In this document: positions 36,100-45,602 of the stretch, one piece after another
Layout: each line of letters begins with the position of its first letter
How positions within the stretch are numbered: the first letter of the stretch is position 1
Assembly (NCBI GenBank): GCA_016938175.1
Contig: JAFGVE010000023.1
Coordinates: 62,001-126,000, forward strand
Direction: 5' to 3'
Length of the DNA stretch: 64,000 nt
From: Campylobacterales bacterium
Lineage (GTDB): Bacteria > Campylobacterota > Campylobacteria > Campylobacterales > Sulfurimonadaceae
The notes under the pieces: model-generated
Told to the model about the DNA's origin: nothing
The model's database searches: none
Seen by the model: only the letters and a program-made list of their open reading frames with translations
Made by a program: the position numbers and the translations under genes

Positions 36100-37052
36100 C
36101 AGAGCGTCATCTCTGCGTTTTTAAAAAAATCGTCTATTAGTGCCCTATACTCTGTAACATCTGTAATCGTATTTACTTCATTTCTTAAAACAGAAGCACC
36201 ACGAAATCCTTTTGAGTAAGTATGTGTATGTTTTCTAAACATAGGAACACCATGTTCACCATAAAACTCTATCATCTTGTCAAAATGTTCCATAATGATA
36301 GAGTGTTTTACAGACTGGGCGACATCAGAGTTTCCAGTACGGAGTTGGTGAAATATCCAAGGAGCTCCTACGGCACCACGACCTATCATCACTCCATCTG
36401 CACCTGTGTGTTCCAAAACCCACTTCGCTTTTTCAAATGAATCAATATCACCATTTGCAATTACAGGAATTGAGACAGCTTTTTTCATCTCTTTAATAGC
36501 ATCATAATCAACAGCAGCTTTAAATTTACCCACACGTGTTCTTCCATGTACGGCAATAAAATCTGCTCCACTATCTTCTACCATTTTCGCAATATCTATA
36601 TGGTTCTTTCCTTCAAATCCAAGTCTTACTTTTACACTTGTAAGCTCTTTATTTGATTTATCTTTGATGGTTCTGATTATTTTTCCCATAAGTGGTAAAT
36701 CTAGTAACAAAGAGCTTCCACTTCCATGTCCAACAACTTTTGGTACAGGACACCCACAATTAAGATCAATTATATCTATCCCAGCTTGCTGATTTAACAC
36801 TTCTACGGCCTGTGTAACAACATCTACATCAGCACCTGCAATTTGTACAGAATAAGGATCTTCCAAAGGAGATTTTTCTAACATATGAAATGTTTTTTGT
36901 GAACCATGTGCAAGAGCATTTGAGCTAAGCATCTCACTGACAGTAAGATCAGCTCCAAATTTTTTGACAACACTTCTAAATGGAAGATCTGTATAGCCCG
37001 CTAAAGGGGCTAAAACGTAAATAGGATTGTCAAAGGAGAGGTTTTTCAACAT
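36099..37052 (-). CDS. dusB: tRNA-dihydrouridine synthase
   Basis: 317-residue FMN enzyme reducing uridines in the tRNA D-loop. The TIM barrel begins LAPLAGYTDLPFRSVVKKFGADLTVSEM; the catalytic Cys lies in DLNCGCPVPKVV, FMN-contact residues in VHGRTR and NGDI, and phosphate-binding in MIGRGAVGAPWIF. This matches DusB-type proteins (E. coli DusB modifies U17), but the exact position is not readable. It sits between a membrane protein and the nuclease-like gene; I recall a dus homologue at the same place near dksA-accD in C. jejuni. Confidence 0.92.
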   Translation of the reverse strand: MLKNLSFDNPIYVLAPLAGYTDLPFRSVVKKFGADLTVSEMLSSNALAHGSQKTFHMLEKSPLEDPYSVQIAGADVDVVTQAVEVLNQQAGIDIIDLNCGCPVPKVVGHGSGSSLLLDLPLMGKIIRTIKDKSNKELTSVKVRLGFEGKNHIDIAKMVEDSGADFIAVHGRTRVGKFKAAVDYDAIKEMKKAVSIPVIANGDIDSFEKAKWVLEHTGADGVMIGRGAVGAPWIFHQLRTGNSDVAQSVKHSIIMEHFDKMIEFYGEHGVPMFRKHTHTYSKGFRGASVLRNEVNTITDVTEYRALIDDFFKNAEMTL

Positions 37053-37058
37053 AACTAC

Positions 37059-38078
37059 TTACACAAAAAGATAGATACTAAAGTTCTGGTTACACTCTTT
37101 AAGCGCACGGTATGCTTTAAAATTTTGATATTCACTTGGTTGTGAATTGTCTAAAATAGCTTCAGCAGGAGCAAGCATTTCTAAATCAAAAAGAGTGAAA
37201 AGATAAGCGTCCATAATCTCATCACTTTTTTCAGAAAGCATTTCAAAAAGTTTAATTCTCTGTTCGGGAATCATTCCACCTGTAGAGAGAATAGATGAAA
37301 GTTTTATATACTCATCTTTGCTTAAATCAAGTTTTTCTAGAAAAGAGATAATTGTTTCCGTACTAATCTCAAGAGTAAAATCATCAGCATTTACTCTTGC
37401 CAAAATTGTATATAAAGCCTCTTTACTTAAAAATGATTGATACTTTTCTATTGCGTGAAGCGGTGCTTTTGCAACAAAGTCGACATAAACTTCTTTACAT
37501 AACACATCTGCATATTTAGACGAGTTTGAAAGAATATCCTCAGCACTTATTTCTTCTGCTTTATACCTATTACGTTCGTTTTGTATCGTCAACTCATTAT
37601 CAATAGGAAGATTATATTTTTTTAGGTCTTCAATTTGAGCATTTTTAATGTTTTCTATTGTTTGTAAAGCACTGTTTAATTTCTCACTCTGTGTAGAACC
37701 TGCAAGCTCTTTCTTTGGAAACAGAGTTGTATTTTCAAGTAAAGCACCCAATAGTTTATATCTCTCTGTTTTAAAACTATAGTGCCTCTCTCTTTTACCC
37801 ATATATGCGTCAACAATAGCATCTATGAGGTTTTGAAAATCTTTTTCAAATCTACGGAGTTTTAAACTACTCATAATAGAGTAAAAAAGCATATGTGCAA
37901 CACTAGCGATGTATAAAATAAAAAGAGGTACAACAACCCATAAAGCTATAGACAATGGTGGTAGTGGTATACCAAAAAAGTCAAGTGACATTGTCTCTTG
38001 TGTTATGTATGAAAAAACATATCCACCCACTAAGGCCATCAGTATTAAAGCGGCTATCGTATATCTTTTTATGTACAT
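37059..38078 (-). CDS. Membrane-anchored hypothetical protein
   Basis: 339 residues. Two membrane helices lie near the N-terminus (about 8-26 and 42-66); the remaining 270 residues are cytoplasmic, hydrophilic and mainly helical, with segments such as ERNRYKAEEISAEDILSNSSKYADVLCKEVYVDFV. No catalytic motif is visible. It is embedded in dksA-membrane protein-dus, and I recall a membrane protein of unknown role at the same place in C. jejuni. Six bases separate it from dus and 11 from dksA. Confidence 0.75.
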   Translation of the reverse strand: MYIKRYTIAALILMALVGGYVFSYITQETMSLDFFGIPLPPLSIALWVVVPLFILYIASVAHMLFYSIMSSLKLRRFEKDFQNLIDAIVDAYMGKRERHYSFKTERYKLLGALLENTTLFPKKELAGSTQSEKLNSALQTIENIKNAQIEDLKKYNLPIDNELTIQNERNRYKAEEISAEDILSNSSKYADVLCKEVYVDFVAKAPLHAIEKYQSFLSKEALYTILARVNADDFTLEISTETIISFLEKLDLSKDEYIKLSSILSTGGMIPEQRIKLFEMLSEKSDEIMDAYLFTLFDLEMLAPAEAILDNSQPSEYQNFKAYRALKECNQNFSIYLFV

Positions 38079-38089
38079 TATTACATCTC

Positions 38090-38440
38090 CTATTTAGATT
38101 TTTCTACTATTTCTCTACAGTCAATACAATAAATTGCATGTGGTTTTACCTTGAGTCTTTGAAATCCTATATCATCTTCACACATTTCACAGACTCCATA
38201 CTCTCCATGAGATATCTTACCTAAAGCAACATCTATCTCTCCTAACTCTTTTGTCTGTTGCTGTACAATAGCACTTTCAATCATAGAGTTCGAGTTCGCT
38301 GCAGCGTGATCACCCTCATCATTTAGCTCTAAAGAGTTTAATAAATTTAACTCTGTATTCACCCCATCAATGTTTTTCATAATCTGTTTTTTTCTACTTA
38401 GTAGTATCTCTTTGAAATAATTCAACTCACTTGTCTGCAC
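38090..38440 (-). CDS. dksA: RNA polymerase-binding transcription factor DksA
   Basis: 116-residue regulator that inserts its coiled coil into the secondary channel of RNA polymerase and works with ppGpp. The coiled-coil tip carries the required DxxDxA (D41, D44, A46). The C-terminal zinc finger has four Cys at 84, 87, 105 and 108 (VCEMCEDD ... IYCIDC). It is shorter than E. coli DksA (151), mainly at the N-terminus. The start is GTG with AAGGGA about 9 bases upstream. Confidence 0.92.
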   Translation of the reverse strand: MQTSELNYFKEILLSRKKQIMKNIDGVNTELNLLNSLELNDEGDHAAANSNSMIESAIVQQQTKELGEIDVALGKISHGEYGVCEMCEDDIGFQRLKVKPHAIYCIDCREIVEKSK

Positions 38441-38455
38441 TTACGTAATTCCCTT

Positions 38456-38914
38456 CTATTTATGGTATGGATGATTGCTCAATATTGAAAAACCTCTATA
38501 AATCTGCTCTAAAAGAACAGCCTTAGCAATTTTATGACTCATTGTAATTTTTCCTAAACTTACAACAGCATCACTTCTCTTTATAAAGTCATCCTCGAAG
38601 CCATAAGCTCCACCAATGAAAAATTTAATCGCAATTTTATCATTTATAAGCTTACTAAACTCATAACTGTCGATTATTTTTCCATCAGGATGTAACATTA
38701 CGCAATACTCTTTACCAACATATGGCTCTAAAGCTTTAGAATAAGCCGCCTGAGAGGCTTGTGGAGAGATAGTGTGTGCTTTTGCTACATCTTTTGGAAA
38801 AATTTCGGTATCTGTTACTTTTGCGAAGCGTCCTATCATTTTAATAAGGTCTTTATAGAGAGGATCGTAAATACTTTTCTCTTTTTTTGCAATACTTACT
38901 ATCTCAATATTCAC
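38456..38914 (-). CDS. rlmH: 23S rRNA (pseudouridine1915-N3)-methyltransferase RlmH
   Basis: 152-residue SPOUT methyltransferase modifying the subunit-interface loop of 23S rRNA. The knot region [34 protein letters not shown] and the C-terminal [19 protein letters not shown] are nearly diagnostic. Length is typical (152-156). The start GTG overlaps the thiE stop (GTGA). It sits between thiE and dksA. Confidence 0.95.
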   Translation of the reverse strand: MNIEIVSIAKKEKSIYDPLYKDLIKMIGRFAKVTDTEIFPKDVAKAHTISPQASQAAYSKALEPYVGKEYCVMLHPDGKIIDSYEFSKLINDKIAIKFFIGGAYGFEDDFIKRSDAVVSLGKITMSHKIAKAVLLEQIYRGFSILSNHPYHK

Positions 38915-39474
38915 ACTAACAGTCCACTTCCTATAACATTATAAGTGACGTGTTCAAAGGTATCATCAAGTTTTACACCACCTATGGCAGCAACTAAGTG
39001 TGTTGAATGCGCAGCAATAGTATCAAGAGAGTCCCCTAAAATTGTGCTTACATCTGTTTTAGTAGTTGTACCTCTGTACGCACCGAGACCTATATAGTTT
39101 AAATCCATTGTATTTGCTTGTAGTACTTCTTCTTCATTATGTGTAGATATGCCTAGAATTTTATCACTTGTAATGACACTTCTTAAGATTTTAACAGCTT
39201 TGACAATATCTTGATCAATAGCCTGTAAATCCTCTTGTCCAACATGTACACCATCACAAAACTCTACAAGCTCATACGCATCATTTACAATTAAAAAGCC
39301 GTCATATATTTTTCTTATTTTAATAAGTTGTTGCTTCATAAATGCGATATCCGCATTCTTATTACGATACTGAATAATCTCTGCATTGTGTGATTGTGCT
39401 ATAGTGACAAACTCTTCAACAGAGACGCCTTTAGCATCAAGCATATCCTGATCGCAGAGTGCATAAAGTTTCAT
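38911..39474 (-). CDS. thiE: Thiamine phosphate synthase-like protein (ThiE/TenI)
   Basis: 187-residue TIM-barrel protein, shorter than the usual 205-215. ThiE joins HMP-PP and thiazole phosphate to give thiamine phosphate. Visible signatures are [69 protein letters not shown] and AAIGGVKLD near the C-terminus. The last helix and phosphate loop are abbreviated (VIGSGLL). It lies between accD and rlmH, breaking an rlmH-accD pair I recall in C. jejuni. It could be a TenI-like aromatase instead, as the two share this fold. Confidence 0.8.
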   Translation of the reverse strand: MKLYALCDQDMLDAKGVSVEEFVTIAQSHNAEIIQYRNKNADIAFMKQQLIKIRKIYDGFLIVNDAYELVEFCDGVHVGQEDLQAIDQDIVKAVKILRSVITSDKILGISTHNEEEVLQANTMDLNYIGLGAYRGTTTKTDVSTILGDSLDTIAAHSTHLVAAIGGVKLDDTFEHVTYNVIGSGLLV

Positions 39475-39475
39475 A

Positions 39476-40318
39476 TTAAACTTTTAACAGTGTAAAGAGA
39501 TCTGCAAGTGTTTTTTTAAGGTCATTACGATTTACAATCATATCTATTGAACCTTTTTCAAGCAAGAACTCAGCTCTTTGAAAACCATCAGGTAGTGCAG
39601 AACCAATAGTCTGTTCAATTACACGTGCACCGGCGAATCCTATAAGTGCTCCTGGCTCTGCAATTACAATATCACCAAGGTTTGCAAAAGATGCCGATAC
39701 ACCACCCATAGTTGGGTCTGTAAGCACAGAGATAAATGGTAAGTTGTGTTTCCCAAGTTTTGCAAGTGCTGCAGAAGTTTTACTCATTTGTAAAAGTGAA
39801 AACGTCGATTCTTGCATTCTTGCTCCACCTGAAGCAGAAAAAATAACCAGACCTTCTCTGTTTTCTATAGCACGATTTACAGCACGAACAATCTTCTCAC
39901 CTTCTACTGAACCAAGAGAACCACCCATGAACGCAAAATCAAAAATAACAACTTGTGCAGGAACACCATTCATTTTGCAGCTTCCAGCGACTACTGATGA
40001 TTTTCTTCCCGTTTTATTAAATCCCTCTTCAATTCTCTCTGTATAAGGTTTTGAGTCAACAAACTTTAATGGATCAATAGGTGCTAAAGTTGCATCATGC
40101 TCAACAAATGTCCCCTCATCTGCTAGTAATGCTATACGTTCTTTAACGCCTATACGAATGTGAAAACCACATTTAGGGCAAACATAATTTTGATTTTCCA
40201 CCTCTTTGTAATACATCGTTGAATGACACGATTTACACTTAATCCAATGTGAAGATGCCTCTGCTTTTACAGGCTGTTTATTATCAAAAGTTTTATGAAA
40301 TAGATCTAGTAGGTTCAA
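39476..40318 (-). CDS. accD: Acetyl-CoA carboxylase carboxyltransferase subunit beta
   Basis: 280-residue subunit which, with AccA, transfers carboxyl from biotin to acetyl-CoA to make malonyl-CoA for fatty acid synthesis. A zinc ribbon with Cys 28, 31, 47 and 50 (CKSCHSTMYY ... YVCPKCGF) precedes the crotonase-fold domain (FDFAFMGGSLGSVEGEKIVRA, FSASGGARMQESTFSLLQM, LTDPTMGGVSASFANLGD). The start is TTG with AAGGA seven bases upstream. It heads the operon accD-thiE-rlmH-dksA-membrane protein-dus-nuclease-like. Confidence 0.96.
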   Translation of the reverse strand: MNLLDLFHKTFDNKQPVKAEASSHWIKCKSCHSTMYYKEVENQNYVCPKCGFHIRIGVKERIALLADEGTFVEHDATLAPIDPLKFVDSKPYTERIEEGFNKTGRKSSVVAGSCKMNGVPAQVVIFDFAFMGGSLGSVEGEKIVRAVNRAIENREGLVIFSASGGARMQESTFSLLQMSKTSAALAKLGKHNLPFISVLTDPTMGGVSASFANLGDIVIAEPGALIGFAGARVIEQTIGSALPDGFQRAEFLLEKGSIDMIVNRNDLKKTLADLFTLLKV

Positions 40319-40348
40319 AAAAAATCCTTAAATTATATAAATGCACGA

Positions 40349-40354
40349 ATTATA
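40349..40354 (-). promoter_or_regulatory. Predicted extended -10 box of the accD operon
   Basis: Minus-strand TATAAT with TGC before it (TTTGCTATAATTCG), giving a leader of about 24 bases that contains AAGGA. Confidence 0.6.
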
Positions 40355-40411
40355 GCAAATTAATACTTATTTTAAAAAATTATATAAAGGATTTTGGAGA
40401 AATAGATATTG

Positions 40412-40429
40412 CCTGCGTTTAAACGCAGG
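40412..40429. repeat. 18-bp perfect palindrome downstream of gltB
   Basis: CCTGCGTTTAAACGCAGG, a fully self-complementary 18-mer, 20 bases after the gltB stop and about 60 bases upstream of the accD -10 box. As RNA it would form a GC-capped hairpin (CCTGCGT/ACGCAGG). On the gltB strand it is followed by CAATATCTATTT rather than a T-run. It may be the gltB 3'-end hairpin/terminator or a protein-binding site. Confidence 0.5.
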
Positions 40430-40448
40430 TCTTAAGGAAAGCTGTTAA

Positions 40449-43400
40449 CTACTCTCCTTTTTTACTCGCTTCAAGAGTAGGTCTTGCACCTCTTGGAATA
40501 ATCATCCAAATTTTTCTTACTTCACTTCTAAAGCTATGTAAAATATCTTGTGCTTTTTGGCTTCCTGTTTTTTCTACGAAATCTTTTAAGAGATTTTTTA
40601 GTTCAAACATATCAGCATCAAATTCATCATCATCAAGTCTAATAGCTTCTACAAGTTCTGTATTTATTTTTTCATAAAATGTTCTATCTTCATCATAAAC
40701 AAATGCTTTACCACCAGTCATACCAGCACCAAAGTTCACACCAGTTTTTCCTAAAATTACAACCGTACCGCCTGTCATATACTCACAAGGATGGTCTCCA
40801 GTACCTTCAACAATTGTTATAGCACCTGAGTTTCTTACAGCAAATCTCTCACCAACTTGACCGTTAATATAGAGTGAACCTCCTGTTGCACCATAGAGAC
40901 AAGTATTTCCACCAAGTGCAAATTTTTGACCGCTTTTCTCAGCAGTAATTACGATATTTCCACCATTCATACCTTTACCGATATAGTCGTTTGCTGCACC
41001 ATAAAGATTAATATTAATACCCTTAGACATAAATGCACCAAGTGATTGTCCAGCAACACCTTTCATATTTAATGTAATCGTATTATCTGGAAGACCATCA
41101 TTACCATATCTTTTTGCAATTTCACCAGAAATTCTCGTTGCAAAACTTCTGTTTAAATTCGAAATTTCTTTCTCTAAAACAATTGGTTTTTCAGGATTTT
41201 CAATTGTCGGTAAGAGCTCTTTTAGAATTGCTTTTTCATACTCATTTTGATCATATGGTTCATTAAATGGTACTTGACATGTATTAACACCCTCTATTCT
41301 ATGAATAAGAGATTCAAAATCAAATTTTTGAGCAAATTCATCGTCAATTACTTTAAGAAGATGATCTTGACCAATAATCTCTTCTAAAGATTTATAACCA
41401 AGTGAAGCGAGAATTTCACGTACATCTTCAGCTAAAAGCGTAAAGTAGTTCACTACTTTTTCGACATTACCATTAAATTTAGCTCTAAATTTTTCATCTT
41501 GTGTTGCAACACCAACCGCACATGTATTCATGTGACAGATTCTAAGCATTATACATCCGACAATTACAAGCGCACCCGTACCAAACGCATACTCTTCAGC
41601 ACCCATAATAGCTGCCTTAACAACATCAAGACCAGTTTTTAAACCACCGTCTGTTTCAAGTCTCACCTGACCTCTTAAGTTGTTTACTTTGAGTGCATTG
41701 TGTGCCTCTATAAGCCCAAGTTCCCAAGGATTACCAGCAAATCTAATAGAACCTATAGGTGCAGCACCTGTACCACCATCTCCACCTGAGATAATAATTT
41801 TATCTGCATATGCTTTTGCTACACCAGAGGCAATAGTTCCAACACCAGCAGAAGAAACAAGCTTCACTGCGACTTTTGCTCTCGGATTAGCCTGTTTCAG
41901 GTCAAAAATAAGTTGTGCCAAATCCTCAATCGAGTAAATATCGTGATGTGGCGGTGGTGAAATCAGTGTAACACCCGGTTTTGTATAACGAAGTGTTGCA
42001 ATAAGTGGAGAAACTTTTGATCCTGGCAATTGTCCACCTTCACCTGGTTTTGCACCTTGAGCAACTTTAATCTGTAACTCTTCAGCAGATTGTAAATACT
42101 CCGGCGTAACACCAAATCTTCCTGAAGCAACTTGCTTAATTTTAGAGTTTCTATCACTTCCAAGTCTCTCTTTAGCTTCACCACCCTCACCTGAGTTTGA
42201 TCTACCGCCAATTTTATTCATAGCAGCCGCTAGAGTCTCATGAGCTTCTTGTGAAATAGAACCCATTGACATAGCCGCTGTAGAGAATCTTTTAAAAATT
42301 TCAGATGTAGATTCAACTTCATCAATAGAAATTGGTGCTTTATCACTTTTAATATCAAAGAAGTCTCTAATAAATTTTTTATCTCTACAATTTACAAGCT
42401 CTTTGAGTTTATTCCAATCCTCTTTCGAACCAGACGCTGCTGCATCTTGAATTGCAGCGATTGTTGGTTTAGAAAGGTCATGGAACTCTTCACCTTTTTT
42501 ATATTTATAGTATCCACCTTTGTAAAGTGCTTTATCTTGCCCTTCAAAAACATCTGTATATGCTCTAGCATGATTTGAGTTTAATCTCTCATCAATATCT
42601 GTATATGAAAGACCAGATAATAAAGACCTACTTCCAGCAAAACAGTCATTCACTATATCATCACTCAATCCAATAACGTCAAAGAGTCTTGAGTTTCTAT
42701 ATGAAGAGAGCGTTGAAATACCCATTTTTGACATAACTTTTGAGATACCTGCACCCATAGCTCTTCTAAATCTTCTAAGGTTAAATGCTATATCTTCTGC
42801 GTACTCAGTACCTTCAGCCAACTGCTCTACAGTATAGTACAGTAGATAAGGGAATATAGCAGCTGCACCGTATCCTATCATACAAGCCGCAGAGTGTGGA
42901 TCAAAGACTTCACCCGTAACAGCTACGATACTTACTAAATGTCTTAATCTTGCATCAAGAAGTCTCTGACTAGACGCTCCAATTATCATGAGCATCGGAA
43001 TTACTTTATTATTTGCATCCAACTCTCTGTCGTCTAAGATAACTGTTCTTACTCCATTATCTCTTACATCAACAATGATTTTTTCGATTAAGGCATCTAA
43101 AGAAGCTTTTAAATCACCAGTGTACGTTGTAGAGTATTGAGCGTACTTATATGCAGCATCATACTTTGGAGATGCTTCATCGCCAAACTCTTTTAAAATA
43201 GAGAATTTTTCCGCAGACATGATTGGAAGTACTGTTTTTAATCTTTTTGCATGTTCTGGATCATCTGCAAGTACATTTCTTATCTCACCAAAACCAGTAT
43301 TTAAACTCATAACTGTTTTTTCTCTGATTGGATCGATTGGTGGATTTGTTACCTGAGCAAACTTCTGTTTAAAAAAATCTGTAAAGTTTCTCTGCTCTGT

Positions 43401-44882
43401 TGAGAAAGCTGCTAGAGGAGTATCATCACCCATGGCACCTGTTGTCTCTTTACCCTCTTTTAACATTGGGAAGATAACCTGTTTTGTTACCTCTTGAGTA
43501 TAGTTGAAGTATCTTTGTTTCGCTTCCATCTCACTTTTTTCGAATTTACAACTTTCAACTTCTGCTGTAATTGCATGTTCTTGGAGATAAAGCATATTTT
43601 CAGAGAGCCATTTGTCATAGTTGTGCATTGACTTAAGATGGTCATTAATATCTTTGTTTTTAAGAACTTTTCCATACTTTAAGTCGATTCCAATCATTTC
43701 ACCAGACTGTAATCTACCTCTCTCAGCAATCTCTTCTTCAGGAAGCTCAAGTACACCATATTCAGATGAAATAAGCATTCTATTATCTATCGTTCTAATG
43801 TATTTAGATGGTCTTAATCCATTTCTGTCGATAACACATCCAATGTATCTTCCATTTGTCATACTTACTGCGGCTGGTCCATCCCATGGCTCAAAACATG
43901 TACTTGCATACTCATAAAATGCTCTTAGTTTTGAATCCATTGCATGATCATTGTGCCATGGCGCAGGAATCAATGAACGTGCAGCTTTAAAGAAATCGAC
44001 TCCATTTACCTGTAAAAACTCCATGAAGTTGTCTAAACTTGCAGAGTCACTCATTCCATCTTGAATAACATCCATAAGTCTACTCATCTCTTCGTCAGTA
44101 AAGATGCCCGACTTTACTGCAGCCATTTTTGCTTTCACGTTTAATCTGTTTGCAGTTACAGAGTTTATCTCTCCATTGTGTGCAATCATTCTAAACGGCT
44201 GTGCAAGTTTCCATTGTGGTAGAGTATTTGTCGAAAATCTCTGGTGAAATAGACAAAAAGATATTTTGAAGTCTTCAGATGCCAAATCTTTATAAAACTC
44301 TTTAATGTGCGTTGGCATCACAAGACCTTTATAAGAAACTACAACTGTTGAAAAAGATGGGATATAAAATGTGTTATCAGACTTTAACTTTGCTTCAATC
44401 TCTTTTCTTGATAAATACACAAGTGCATCAAGTCTTTCAGTAGCAACTGGAGAAGCAGGTACAACAAAAAGCTGTTTAATTGTTGGTAACATTGAGAGTG
44501 CCTGCTCACCTAAAGCATTAGTGTTAACAGGTACTTCTCTTGTATAAATAACCTTAAGGTCATTATTTTTACATACTGAATCAATAACAGCAAAATCATT
44601 CTCATTTGTCGAAAACACCATTGCTACTGCGTACTGTTCAGGTATCTCTATACCGTTTTTAGAAAGTTCTTTTTCAAAAAATGATTTTGGTATTGAAAGA
44701 AGTAGACCTGAACCGTCACCTGTTTTACCATCTGCTGCGATGGCACCCCTATGCATCATTCTCGATAAAGAGGTAATTGCATCCTCTAAGTTTTTATGAG
44801 TAGGTGTATTGTCTATTGAGGCTAACAGTCCAAATCCACAGTTGTCTTTAAAGGAAGTTAATAAATCTAAATTGCGTCCCAT
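40449..44882 (-). CDS. gltB: Glutamate synthase, large subunit
   Basis: 1,477-residue enzyme making glutamate from glutamine and 2-oxoglutarate. After a 14-residue propeptide comes the glutaminase Cys (NCGFGLLAS, Cys15) of the class II amidotransferase domain. The central domain, FMN-binding synthase domain (GGRSNSGEGGEAKERLG, PGEGGQLPGSKVSP, GGDGGTGAAPIGS), 3Fe-4S cluster cysteines (CIMLRICHMNTCAVG), and C-terminal beta-helix (GATGGSLYINGQVGERF) are all intact. AAGAAGG precedes the ATG. The partner gltD is not adjacent: accD lies downstream and recO upstream, so the small subunit must be elsewhere or absent. Confidence 0.96.
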   Translation of the reverse strand: MGRNLDLLTSFKDNCGFGLLASIDNTPTHKNLEDAITSLSRMMHRGAIAADGKTGDGSGLLLSIPKSFFEKELSKNGIEIPEQYAVAMVFSTNENDFAVIDSVCKNNDLKVIYTREVPVNTNALGEQALSMLPTIKQLFVVPASPVATERLDALVYLSRKEIEAKLKSDNTFYIPSFSTVVVSYKGLVMPTHIKEFYKDLASEDFKISFCLFHQRFSTNTLPQWKLAQPFRMIAHNGEINSVTANRLNVKAKMAAVKSGIFTDEEMSRLMDVIQDGMSDSASLDNFMEFLQVNGVDFFKAARSLIPAPWHNDHAMDSKLRAFYEYASTCFEPWDGPAAVSMTNGRYIGCVIDRNGLRPSKYIRTIDNRMLISSEYGVLELPEEEIAERGRLQSGEMIGIDLKYGKVLKNKDINDHLKSMHNYDKWLSENMLYLQEHAITAEVESCKFEKSEMEAKQRYFNYTQEVTKQVIFPMLKEGKETTGAMGDDTPLAAFSTEQRNFTDFFKQKFAQVTNPPIDPIREKTVMSLNTGFGEIRNVLADDPEHAKRLKTVLPIMSAEKFSILKEFGDEASPKYDAAYKYAQYSTTYTGDLKASLDALIEKIIVDVRDNGVRTVILDDRELDANNKVIPMLMIIGASSQRLLDARLRHLVSIVAVTGEVFDPHSAACMIGYGAAAIFPYLLYYTVEQLAEGTEYAEDIAFNLRRFRRAMGAGISKVMSKMGISTLSSYRNSRLFDVIGLSDDIVNDCFAGSRSLLSGLSYTDIDERLNSNHARAYTDVFEGQDKALYKGGYYKYKKGEEFHDLSKPTIAAIQDAAASGSKEDWNKLKELVNCRDKKFIRDFFDIKSDKAPISIDEVESTSEIFKRFSTAAMSMGSISQEAHETLAAAMNKIGGRSNSGEGGEAKERLGSDRNSKIKQVASGRFGVTPEYLQSAEELQIKVAQGAKPGEGGQLPGSKVSPLIATLRYTKPGVTLISPPPHHDIYSIEDLAQLIFDLKQANPRAKVAVKLVSSAGVGTIASGVAKAYADKIIISGGDGGTGAAPIGSIRFAGNPWELGLIEAHNALKVNNLRGQVRLETDGGLKTGLDVVKAAIMGAEEYAFGTGALVIVGCIMLRICHMNTCAVGVATQDEKFRAKFNGNVEKVVNYFTLLAEDVREILASLGYKSLEEIIGQDHLLKVIDDEFAQKFDFESLIHRIEGVNTCQVPFNEPYDQNEYEKAILKELLPTIENPEKPIVLEKEISNLNRSFATRISGEIAKRYGNDGLPDNTITLNMKGVAGQSLGAFMSKGININLYGAANDYIGKGMNGGNIVITAEKSGQKFALGGNTCLYGATGGSLYINGQVGERFAVRNSGAITIVEGTGDHPCEYMTGGTVVILGKTGVNFGAGMTGGKAFVYDEDRTFYEKINTELVEAIRLDDDEFDADMFELKNLLKDFVEKTGSQKAQDILHSFRSEVRKIWMIIPRGARPTLEASKKGE

Positions 44883-44966
44883 GATATTCCTTCTTAATTG
44901 TAGATAATTACTTTTTTTGTCTGTAAATGTCGAAGGGTACCCAAGAAAGCATTAAAACAAGGTTAA

Positions 44967-45602
44967 ATGCGGTATACTCCCTCTATGGAAGGCTATATTA
45001 TAAACCTAAACAAGGTCAAAGATGAGGACTTAATTGTCTATATTTTAACCAAGAGAAACATACATACACTTTATCGATTTTATGGTGCTCGTCATGGCAC
45101 GATTAATATGGGTTTTAAGATAGATTATGAGATAGAACCCTCTGCAAAATCAACCATTGGAAGACTCAAAGATGTTATTCATATTGGTTTTCCGTGGATT
45201 AACAATAATCAACTTTTACAACTTTGGCAAAATTTTTTACAGCTCTTTTATCCTCACTTAAAAGATAGTGAAGATATAGGAGATTTTTACTATGATTTAC
45301 TTGAAAGCGCAGCCTATGAATGGAATAAGCAAAACCCTAAACGTGTCGCAATAGAATCATATGTAAAACTTTTAGAGCATGAAGGAAGACTTCATAAAGA
45401 GTTTGAATGTTTTTTATGCTCACAAAAAATTGAAGCGAGTGTCTCTCTTATTCGTGCATATTTACCTGTTCATGAAGAGTGTACACATACTTTATCCATA
45501 AATATTCAAGGACTTTTGGAACTCTACAATAATAAGAGTACCCTCTTTTTAAATGATATAGAAGTTGAAAGACTCTGGAGAGTCCTTTTGGAAGGACTTT
45601 AA
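44967..45602 (+). CDS. recO: DNA repair protein RecO
   Basis: 211-residue recombination mediator that loads RecA on SSB-coated gaps together with RecR. The N-terminal OB fold (MEGYIINLNKVKDEDLIVYILTK) is followed by a helical domain with a zinc site, Cys148-x2-Cys151 (ECFLC) and His169/Cys172 (VHEEC). This short form is typical of Campylobacterota. Two starts are possible: ATG 44967 has AAGG 4 bases upstream; ATG 44985 fits the family N-terminus better but has no Shine-Dalgarno. Confidence 0.85.
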   Translation: MRYTPSMEGYIINLNKVKDEDLIVYILTKRNIHTLYRFYGARHGTINMGFKIDYEIEPSAKSTIGRLKDVIHIGFPWINNNQLLQLWQNFLQLFYPHLKDSEDIGDFYYDLLESAAYEWNKQNPKRVAIESYVKLLEHEGRLHKEFECFLCSQKIEASVSLIRAYLPVHEECTHTLSINIQGLLELYNNKSTLFLNDIEVERLWRVLLEGL

